Below, piece by piece: positions 9,957-19,600 of a DNA stretch of 64,000 nucleotides. The translations under genes and the position numbers were made by a program. Every line of letters begins with the position of its first letter. Within the stretch, counting starts at the first letter, position 1. The notes beneath the pieces were generated by a model. The model worked only from the letters and a program-made list of their open reading frames with translations. It did no database searches and was not told the origin of the DNA. This DNA comes from Loripinus fragilis (taxonomy: Eukaryota; Mollusca; Bivalvia; Lucinida; Lucinidae), in the NCBI GenBank assembly GCA_964019695.1, contig OZ026515.1, positions 72,799,644 through 72,863,643 on the forward strand, read 5' to 3'.

Positions 9957-12565
9957 GAAAAAAAAATTCTTTCAAAATTGAAATTTTATTGCTTAGGTTT
10001 TGACTAAATTTCCTAAAAATTTGTAGTGTTTGTAGAATACCCTATATGACAAAACCATATGGCCACTGAGCTGATAAGAGGTGTCAATCATTTTCAAAGT
10101 TTATTAGATAAGCCAATCAAATTAGAGATAAGCCTTAAGAGCTCCTGGAAATGTTGACAGTTTGCATGCAAGTCAGAAAGTGCCAAAACTGAGCCTAATT
10201 TTTCCTTATATACCCCACTCCTGCCTTTAAATACTGACAGACTGTATATGAATACTTTGATAGACAATGTTGACTCAGACGATGTCGAGTATGGCATATC
10301 ATCAGTGCCTACACTATTTGCCAAGATAAAGGAATTCTTGAGGCATCGAAATAAATTGTTAGTCAGAAACAAATTTCTTATACATCAATATACAATACAA
10401 AAGTTTATCAGCATTAAACATACTTGGATAGCAGCTTTGTTTCAAAAAAGAATGCAAAACTATCATTTTGGCTGTATGTTAAAGAGTGTTCATTACTAAG
10501 GAACACATAAAAATTGTCCAATTAAAATGAATTTTACAGATTGAAAATGTAGGGGGCAATTGTTTCATGTGATAAAATGTTGTCAGTGAAATATTCCCTA
10601 CTTCTTTAAATTAAGAAACACGAGAAGTATCAAATTTGTGCCATGGACTTTGTTAGTCATCGAGGATTCACTTGTATTGTTTGGCAGGTCTGCGATACAG
10701 CCCACTTGCTTATTTGACGTGCATCTGTTTGCACCCCTTCATTCGATGGCTTAAAAGCTGCTCTACTTAAGAAATGTTTCAGCGACCAAGATTGATACAA
10801 AGTAGTAGTCATCAGGTTAGGTTGTACAATTAAAACTAAAGTGTTTGCTGATGAAACCAACTCATGATGACATCATCAAAGTAAAGGAAGTTTACATTTG
10901 ACTGTCTTTTGAAAGATATGAAGGGAGTATATATATCCTGCAATTTTGATAATGAAAGGCAGTAAAGAATATGTGTTAGAATGGAGAAGTGAACACCAGC
11001 TGGAACAAAATTGGGCACCAAGGAAAGAAATGTTGATTTTCTGTCTGAACTGAAAAAATCCTCTGCAAAACACGGGCTAAACACAATAAACAACAACCAT
11101 TTAGAAAAACAATTCTGTATTTCATTGTTTCACAATGCAGCACAATTGTATCACTTAACATGTAAAAAGTATAAAAATGATATTAGAAAGCACTAAAATT
11201 GTATCTTCCTTGTGACATTGGCTTCATCTATACCTTATATAGTGGCCTTTTCACACTTTTGCAAACAGAGCAGACCCAGATCAGGCAGCTCTTGTAAGAG
11301 CTGCCGGAACAGTTTGCTTTTGGAAATATGAATAGATAAGATCCTACACTAGTAGACCTGACAAGTAATTTCATTGTTCTACGAGGGGGGTTCAATATGT
11401 AATGAAAACAGCCCAGTATATCCCAAAGTTTTATATTTACACACTTCATAATTACTTTTATTAAAGGATCTGTTTCTTGGCTAAATAAATGTAAAATTGC
11501 AGTTGTCGAGCTCCTTACCCAATTTACACAAGCCACTTTCAAGATAGGGTACTGAAGTACACTGCGATATGAAATAAAACAATGTTTTCAAAAGCAGATA
11601 GCTACAAGAGCGAGGGATGTTTTCAATCTGCTTCTTCGCGAGGTAAATATCCATATATCCATATATTGGTGAGTTATACCTGCAAAAATTTTCGATATTG
11701 CTTTATATTGCTTTACATTCTATGAAATACTGAGGCTGTCATTTTGGTTAAAATCCTCCTTGATGCTACATTTTCTGGCTATCCATTGACAGTCGTTTTT
11801 GTGTGAAAGAATGCATAGCGAAAATTTATACGAAAATCATTGGTAACATTTTTTCTGGTCGCTTGGATGTTCATTTGCAAGTAAGACAGCCAATTTTAAA
11901 ATTTCCATATTTAATCTCACTCATAAAGTACCCCCAAGTACGTCATTTGAAATAAGAAAATCACTTAAAAGAATGCCATCTCTGGCTTACACTGAAATGG
12001 ATCAGACAAAATACCGCGTTTCATCGATGTTTGCATTCGGATGCATTATTTGGTCATTGTTACACGTATTTACATGTACATAATCTGGCTGGCTAATTTC
12101 AGACAATAAAATTATAGGAAACGAAAATGGTATACCACTTAGATGAGATACTCCTAGATATTGGTTTCAGTTTAACTGGTCTGCCGCCTATGCACTGTGT
12201 GTATTGAAACTTCGATACAATCAAAATTGTCCTTTCCTGGTACAAAACCACATTTCCGATTTTCAAGAACCGTGCGCATTTTAGTATTATGTCCATTGCT
12301 TTAAACGACGTCAACGTAAGAGGGGGTAACGTAATAAAACTGTTTGCACGAGAAATCGGTAGAGTTCAAAATTTGTATCGTTATAGCAGATAAAGGGGAA
12401 ATGAGTCAGAAAACTATGAAAATGTGATTCATGCATGTTAAAAGTTTGTTTTAGAAAATACAGCATGCCTTTCTACCTTTGTTAAAATGAGTCTCTACAA
12501 TTCGGAGGAATATATGCAGTGTATATTAGTGTGCTTTTTAAAAAGTGTGTAACTTATTAAAGAAT

Positions 12566-13463
12566 TTCTAGCGATAAGGCGAGCAATCTCCCTAAACGAG
12601 ACGTTCGTTTTATTTTGTTGAAATGACGACTGGAGAAACTAGGCAAATTAAACAAATATATATAGACGGGCCGTCGATGCACCATTGCCCCCGAATTTGT
12701 ATATTTAAAACGGGATTTCCTTAGCGCATGTAATAACTCTACTTCTTATTGAATGGGAATTTATTTCGATCATCAACTGTACTTGTTATTCAGTAACATA
12801 TATGGGAACTAGACCGTTAAACAAGGGAACCAATCGTCCTATCACGCTATGTACAGTAAAACTATTTATACAGTTGATGTACAATAAAAACGACCATCTT
12901 GCAAAGTGGTCTATTTTTTGTCAGATATTTGATGTCTTCTTTCGCTTATACAACCCCTTTGCCCCCCTAGACCCAAGACGCCCTTTACATATGTTATGTA
13001 CTTGTATAGCGACATTTAATTGTCCAAAGGGCATCTTGGGTCTAGGGGGGCAAAGCATCTAAAAACAAACTGAAAGACGCCAGTTTCATCTTTTCAATGA
13101 CAAACGTCACAATTTTAAGTATATTTTGTATGCATGCGCAGAAGAAAAAACGCAAAGTTTCGAAAATGAAGGGTACTTATATCCTTAATATTTTAGCACT
13201 TTTACTTTTTGAAAACCTGCAAAGGATTTACTAAAACTCTCGTCTAAACGGCACCCAGTCTAAAGACGTAAAATGAGGGGTGGGAGTAGAAGGCGCAAGT
13301 TTTAACGGATTTGTAAATGATGAATCGCTTTGAAACCTATTTTGATGCTTTCTATGTAAATTTTACTACCGGAACAGACCAATTTTTAAAACATTAGGGC
13401 AATTTCAAAATTTAGGTTTTGTAATCATGTCAACTAGGGAAATTATACGCCTTATCGCTAGAA
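12566..13463. mobile_element. Nested inverted-repeat element inside the mariner-like element
   Basis: TTCTAGCGATAAGGCG at 12566-12581 is the exact reverse complement of 13448-13463. The similarity extends inward imperfectly (AGCAATCTCCCTAA against TAGGGAAATTATA). The 898-bp interior has no recognised coding sequence and contains a further foldback at 12958-13054. Confidence 0.6.
12958..13054. repeat. Foldback, innermost of three nested structures
   Basis: TTTGCCCCCCTAGACCCAAG with ACGCCCTTT on the left pairs with CCAAAGGGCATCTTGGGTCT with AGGGGGGCAAA on the right. Arms are about 31 bp with one or two mismatches around a loop of about 36 bp. Confidence 0.75.
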
Positions 13464-13943
13464 CTCCTTTGGAAAGATAAAATAATGTTTCATGCACCAT
13501 TTTGATCTTTCGTTTGGCATATAGCATAAGATCCTAACGCGTTTCTGGATGGAGTTATGAATGGATTTTCATTACATATTGAACCCCCCTGGTATGTACA
13601 AACGTTTAATTTATTTATATATATATTCATAGAGGGTGGAGCGTAGCATGAATATTCATGAAGGAAATGGTTAAGCCATCTCCAGAGATTATAAACGACA
13701 AACCATAATGCGCCTGTGCATGGCAAAATAAAACAAAATGACCTCTGCCTCCAGTAACAACTCAGGTCAGCCTGGGTATCTATCAAACCTGATAAGACTA
13801 CTCACTGTATGCATGTGCAAACTACATGTACCTGCCCCTTGCTACTTGTAGATTGCAAACAGAATACTTCTACCAAACTGGGTTAATGTTCATGCTGATC
13901 CAAGTCCTTGCTGAACACATCATTTTGATGGTTTTATCATGTA

Positions 13944-14199
13944 CTGGCTCTTATATGTAACTACAGCCTATAGTATAGGACTGGCTCTGATATGTAACTA
14001 TAGCCTATAGTATAGGACTGGCTCTTATATGTAACTATAGCCTATAGTACAGGACTGGCTCTTATATGTAACTACAGCCTATAGTATAGGACTGGCTCTG
14101 ATATGTAACTATAGCCTATAGTATAGGACTGGCTCTTATATGTAACTATAGCCTATAGTATAGGACTGGCTCTTATATGTAACTATAGCCTATAGTACA
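13944..14199. repeat. 37-bp tandem repeat, 7 copies
   Basis: The unit is CTGGCTCTTATATGTAACTA followed by CAGCCTATAGTATAGGA. Copies differ at a few positions (TTA/TGA, CTACAG/CTATAG, TATAGG/TACAGG). The variants alternate in a way that suggests duplication of blocks of units. Confidence 0.9.
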
Positions 14200-14213
14200 G
14201 TGAGGCTGGAACC

Positions 14214-14530
14214 AGGAACCTCTGCTAAAGAACATAACACTGCTGTCTGGTGAGGCTGTAATCAGAAACCTCAAGCACTCTACCACTGAGCTCTGAATCT
14301 CTTTCTCTTGTTTTGTAAAGAATTAAGAAAAAAAGTATGTAGGTTTCCACTCTTATCATAGCTATCCAGTAGAAATTGTGAATTTGTTCAATTTCCATAA
14401 GGTAAGATACAAATGCAAAAGCAGATCCAGCATTTCTGGAAAATTTGTTTGTTTGTTTTGTTGCTTTACATCCCAAGTCAACATCTATGGTCATGGCGGC
14501 ACAGTCAGTTAACCTTACCACACTATTTCC
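14214..14530 (-). repeat. Partial SINE copies
   Basis: AAGCACTCTACCACTGAGCT at about 14272-14291 is a SINE head on the - strand, and the stretch from about 14445 (GCTTTACATCCCAAGTCAAC) is a tail region also on the - strand. Their order on the chromosome is reversed relative to a complete copy, so they are two separate truncated insertions. Confidence 0.5.
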
Positions 14531-14758
14531 TGGGCAAGCTTGAACTAGCAGTTAACCAGTACTTCGTGCACATACTTTCGCTTGTACCTGACAACAACCC
14601 TTCTTGAATGATTCAGCGGAAGAGAGGAGAATGACCATAGAAATTATTTCATGATCAATCTCCACGAAAGTATGGAAACGGGCCTGGAGATTTCTGGAAA
14701 AGGGGTTCATTTGAATAAAGGGGTGGGGGTTTGCATTGCTGATTTTATCTCATTTTTC

Positions 14759-14831
14759 TTAAATATCCCATGAAAATGAAATAATTTGGTCTCATTGAGA
14801 CCAAATTATTTCATTTCCATATGATATTTGA
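14759..14831. repeat. Near-perfect palindrome
   Basis: The inner arms AATGAAATAATTTGGTCTC and GAGACCAAATTATTTCATT are perfect, with almost no loop. The outer arms continue with a few mismatches (AAATATCCCATG against CATATGATATTT), about 36 bp per side. A hairpin this tight could extrude as a cruciform. Confidence 0.8.
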
Positions 14832-15719
14832 AAATGGGGGGCAGAGAGGAGGTTCTAGTGAACCCCCTGAACCCCCTGGGTTACAAGTTTCCTAGTTTCT
14901 AGGGCTTTCAACCCTTTTCCTGTCATTCACAATAAATACCATCTGCTTTATCATCTGCTGATTTTCTTTGATAGCCTATAAGGCAAACAATATGGAGCCA
15001 GATGATAAAATATGAACACCATGGTTTCAGTTCAACATTAACATTGGGGTGTGACTTACTTTGAACTGAACATATGGATTTCATACAATCATGAACATTA
15101 TAAAAATAATTTCATTTTTCAGAAGTTCCTGGAACAATGAAGGCCATCAGTTCAATTCAAAGTTTACATGAAACCCAAAGGAATTCATACTTTCACAAAC
15201 CTCAAAAAACGAAATTCACTATTCCATTTTTATAACAAAAATACGGCTATAGAGTTTATATATACTTAAGGATACATTAGATGTTAAATCATTCTAATGA
15301 TTTTGTTTTATTGTAAACCAGCAGAATAGCCAACATGACAGTGAATAGCAAAAAACAAGTTGACAAGTCTCCTTGACAATCTCTAGATTGGCACTACTGA
15401 CAAATCAATTTGCTGGTTGAAGCGCATTAATCTTGCAAGTGAGCATGGTTATGGGTCAGTTTTATCTTGTAATTCACAAAGTTTTGAAAATATAAAGATT
15501 CATTAGAGACTTGCTTTAAAACAGTAAATACTTCTTAATTATCTGCAAACAAATGTATGTGATAATGCAAAAACAGGTCTCAGAACATGTTGTTCCTAAA
15601 TGCTTCTGGTTGGCTGAACTTGGTCAATGTAAAAAAAAAAACTTTTTTTCATACTAAACTCAACTGAGCATGAAATTTATCCTGCTCATAAATGTTAAAA
15701 TGCCAAAAATACTGGCACT

Positions 15720-16034
15720 TTAACTTTTATTGGCAGGATATATACAACATCCTGAGTGTTTCAAAGCAACAAAAACTTCTTTTTCAGTAATCAAGTTATT
15801 ATGAGCAGCTAAAATTCCATGCTCAATTGAGTTCATGCCTAGGTAAACCATGAATCTATTAGGGAGCACTCGTTTATCTGTTCCATCTACTCTTTTCACT
15901 CCAAACAGGTAGAACAGAAATTGAGTGCACTGGAACATCTGTGCTGGACTATTTCGGCATACTCCATCTTCTGAGGTGGTGTGGTCTGAACAGTCATGTG
16001 ACCTGTCCCAAAACAAGATGGCAGAGCACTGCAT
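15720..16034 (-). other. Unidentified 104-codon open frame in the PIGS 3' flank
   Basis: The frame runs from an ATG at 16034 to a TAA at 15720 and includes QMFQCTQFLFYLFGVKRVDG and MVYLGMNSIEHGILAAHNNL. I do not recognise it. It lies 530 bp beyond the PIGS stop codon on the same strand and ends at an AATAAA, so it may simply be PIGS 3' untranslated sequence or a repeat remnant. Nothing shows that it is translated. Confidence 0.25.
15726..15731 (-). promoter_or_regulatory. Candidate PIGS polyadenylation signal
   Basis: AATAAA on the - strand, about 835 bp after the PIGS stop codon. It is a plausible but unproven 3' end signal. Confidence 0.3.
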
Positions 16035-16294
16035 GCATGTAGCTCAAGATATTTTTCTGACTATAGACAGATCTAGTTTTGAAGAATCTCTGCTAATATT
16101 GATCATTTACAAAAGAGATTGAAAGCACATGCATTTTGTCATTTTTCCTTCTTCTAGGTCATCTTTTTCTGTGATATTTTCATCTTGTAAGCATCAATCA
16201 TTTGATTTACACTGGAGTAGACATGGAGTAGTCCTAAGCACTCAATTAACTTATTTTCGACAGCTGATCTGGTATACTCAGAGTACTATAAAAT

Positions 16295-16520
16295 GGGCCA
16301 GTGCATGAGATTTCAAACAATGTGGTATGTGTGACCAGCAAAGCTTCCGATCAGCCTGTGCATATGCGCAGTCTGATCAGAGCCTTTGCCAGTTGCTTGA
16401 ATATTCTATGATTGTTAAGCTACTGACTGAACACCATTTGTAGTTTCTAAGCTTAAAAGGAGGCTGCAGAGGCTCGTCAGAGTCTACACATGTCAAAATG
16501 ACATTGTTGGAAATCACATC
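16295..16520 (+). mobile_element. MITE family with CATGAGATTTCCAACAATG ends, copy 1
   Basis: It begins GCCAGTGCATGAGATTTCAA and ends ACATTGTTGGAAATCACAT, giving inverted ends around a conserved core (CAGCCTGTGCATATGCGCAG, GGAGGCTGCAGAGGCTCGTC). The other copies are 22321-22556, 33503-33733 and 52913-53151. This copy lies 45 bp past the PIGS stop codon, so it is probably part of the 3' untranslated region. Confidence 0.7.
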
Positions 16521-16564
16521 GAATGAAGTCTACCCCTTATCAATGCTCGCCTATGTGAGCCTCT

Positions 16565-16673
16565 TTAATCCTGCTTGGGTTTCTTCTGACCTTTGTACCA
16601 TTTGTAGGCTTGAAATAATGATGCTAACACAGGGAAACTGATGGGTAAAAACAATGGAATGTATATGGCAAAT
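16565..16673 (-). CDS. PIGS: PIGS terminal exon
   Basis: 109 bp, phase 2 start, TAA at 16565-16567. It encodes [20 protein letters not shown] then [15 protein letters not shown]. The first part is the C-terminal membrane helix, the second a short basic tail that in the known topology faces the cytosol. The acceptor is CTATTTTCAG. Confidence 0.96.
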
Positions 16674-19600
16674 CTGAAAATAGAAGAACCTGACATCAGC
16701 AGAAAAATGGAATAGTATAGCCTCACTGAGGCAGTTCTAGTACAAGACTCTTGTTAAGAGTGTACATGTAATTAAAAACGAATTTTCTTATCTCTCAAAC
16801 AAAACATTTGTTGTGGGACTCAAAAGAACCGTCTCAATGAGACGGTTCTTTTGAGCCCCCACAACAAATGTTAAAACTGATGGATTATAAAATATTCACA
16901 CTTTTACTTTCCAATGTTTAATTTATCTAGACCTACGTAGGACTAATAAGGCTGTATCTATTAGTATCCTAAACATATCATTTTGATTACAAATATAGAA
17001 TCTGAAAAAAAACACAGCGTTTTGAAAAATTAATTAACTGTAATGAAACAACTGACCCGCTAAAGAAAACCACTAGGAGTCATATTGTTTTCGATTTTGC
17101 ATTGAAATTTAATGCAAGTTACATCATTCTCCTTGTCAGGAAATATATGTACATGGCACTATAATTACACACTGATTTTTTATCAGTTAAAGATGTTCAG
17201 GCTGGTCTGTACCTTATTGGTTGTAAAATGGCACAGACCGGTTTCAGATTATTATATATTTACCATATTCCACTTAAAAAAGTACACGTGCTCCAATAAT
17301 TACACACTGATTTTTTACACTATAACATTAACTTCTGATTTTCAGTTATTTCATTACTAGTACTGTAAAACATATTATTTGGCAGCAGCAAATTTTGGCA
17401 TTTTTATAGATGGACCTTTTGGCTTTTCTATTATTTTGGCAGATTTTCAATTTAAAAAAAATCTGCAGGTTTTGATGTATCCCTCTACTGTTCTATACAG
17501 TGATTTACAAGTCATTATCAGTGTGTTTAATCTGTTTCTCATGCTGCATTGTTCCTGATGAGCACAAATCAGTTCTTTTCTTGTTAAGTTACACAATAAA
17601 AGTATTCCTTCACTATCCGTTCTGAAATAATGAAAAAAGTCAATAAGCAATGCTTATTAGATACCCCCCGCACAGTAAGAGTCAGTGAAAAAACTTGGCA
17701 AGTTATAGTTCGAACAAGAAGACCTTAGTTTTGAAAAGAAGATTTCAGTAGAATCTGTGCAAACAAAAATTATAAACTCCTACATGCATATGTTCAATGT
17801 GTCTACATTGTATCGGCAAAGTATCAAATTGCTCCATCAAGAGCTGTGGTAGGAGTTGATTGGCCCATAAAGGCACTATCCATGCATATACAAAAGCCAT
17901 ATAAGGGAATAATTGTCTAAGTTCAACAAGAATTATAAACTCCTTCATGCATATGTTCATTGTGTCTACATTGTATTGACAAAGTATCAAATTGCTTCAT
18001 CAAAAGCTGTGGTAGGAGTTGATTGGCCCATAAAGGCACTATCAATGCATATACAAAAGCCATATTATGGAATAATTGTCTAAGTTCTCACAGCTGTCAT
18101 TTTGTCAAAATTATTTTTTGTGAACCAAACTCCTTCATGCATATGTTCAATGTGTCTACATTGTATCGGCAAAGTATCAAATTGTTCCATCAAAAGCTGT
18201 AGTAGGAGTTGATCGGCCCATGAAGGCACCATCTATGCATATACAAAAGCCCAAGAAGGGAAAATTGGTCTAAGTTCTCACAGCTGTCATTTAGTCAAAA
18301 ATTATTTTTTCTGAACCAATCTCCTTCATGCATATGTTCATTGTGTCTACATTGTATAGGCAAAGTATCAAATTGTTCCATCAAAAGCTGTGGTAGGAGT
18401 TGATCGGCCCGTGTATGGCCTATAATAGAATAAGCATAAAGCCCTATATTAAAAGCCATTTAGAACTACAAAGGGAAATAACTCAAATAGAATTGGCCCC
18501 TAGCCCTTACTTTTTTGTCTAAAGTATTTGTCTTGCATATATGAACATGTTTGCAAGGTTTGATGAAAATCCAGCAATGGCCTATAATAGAATAAGCATA
18601 AAGCCCTATATTAAAAGCCATTTAGAACTACAAAGGGAAATAACTCAAATAGAATTGGCCCCTAGCCCTTACTTTTTTGTGTAAAGTATTTGTCTTGCAT
18701 ATATGAACATGTTTGCAAGGTTTGATGAAAATCCAGCAATGACTCTTCGAGTTATTAAGGAAACAAAACGTTACGGACGGACGGACGGATGGACGGACGG
18801 ACAACGTGAAAACAGTATACCCCCTACAAACAAAGTTTGCGGGGGGTATAATTATATTCCATTCATGATTAACCAATTTGAAACTGGACAACTCTGGAGG
18901 TGTGCCACTTTCCTCTTATCTGTTTGGTTTATCCATCCTGTTGAGCTGATAATCAATTACAGCACTTTCAAACCCTTCAGTTTTTAATCTTTGCATGCTA
19001 TGTACCATTTGCATGCTAGGTTCTCATCAGTCAAACAGTTTGAATCCAGAACAGGCTTGATAAAAAATCTTTTACTATGGCTGAGATTAATTAACTGTTC
19101 GACTTCTAAAGAAGTAAATACACCTTGTTGTTGTTGTTGCATGTCTTTTATGGCATTATTCCGCTGCCTGTAAACTCGTTGTACAATCTTCTCTAGTACT
19201 TCTTCTCTTGCTGCAAAACTCTTGTAACGATTGTGCTTATGCGTACGACCAGCTGTAAGGTCTAAAATCTACTTGAGCACCTGATGAATTCCATCAGGGC
19301 TGCAATTACATCATTTTGGGCATTTCTGCTAAGATTCTTATCGTTTCCTCCTAATAGCCTTAGGTCAATGCATGTAATATCAGTGCACCCTTCTCTAAAT
19401 AAAACGTTTTCCACTGTTCGTTCCATTCTGTCTCTCTTTGTCTTGTATTTCTCACAATGAAACAAGAAATGATCAACGGTCTCCAGCACCTGGCAGGTCT
19501 CACACATATATGAAATATTCTTGTCAAACTTTGCCCGATGGCCATTGAGAATAGAGTGCCCACTTAACAGTTGATTTAAAGCTTAAAATGCTGGTCTGTC

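Larger units (their letters stand above)
11382..13592. mobile_element. Mariner-like non-autonomous element with 27-bp inverted ends
   Basis: The left end is CGAGGGGGGTTCAATATGTA followed by ATGAAAA. The right end, reverse-complemented, is CCAGGGGGGTTCAATATGTA followed by ATGAAAA, so 26 of 27 bases agree. Both ends are flanked by TA (11380-11381 and 13593-13594), the target duplication of Tc1/mariner elements. The 2211-bp interior has no transposase frame and carries at least two nested inverted-repeat structures (12566-13463 and 12958-13054). Seen: ends and TA. Inferred: superfamily. Confidence 0.75.
7269..16564. other. Intergenic region between two converging genes
   Basis: This 9.3 kb region is bounded by the stop codons of the receptor gene (+) and PIGS (-), so it must contain both 3' untranslated regions. 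It holds tRNA-like sequences and a SINE (8130-8917), an inverted repeat (8996-9590), an AT-rich low-complexity tract with an (AT)n run (about 9660-9960), a mariner-like element (11382-13592), a 37-bp tandem repeat (13944-14199), partial SINE copies (14214-14530), a palindrome (14759-14831), an unassigned 104-codon frame (15720-16034) and a MITE (16295-16520). No convincing third gene was seen. Confidence 0.75.

Noticed and set aside
17661..18849. CRISPR-like array from repeated units
   Set aside because: Units are 165-190 bp with no short repeat and unique spacer pattern, and the DNA is animal nuclear DNA.
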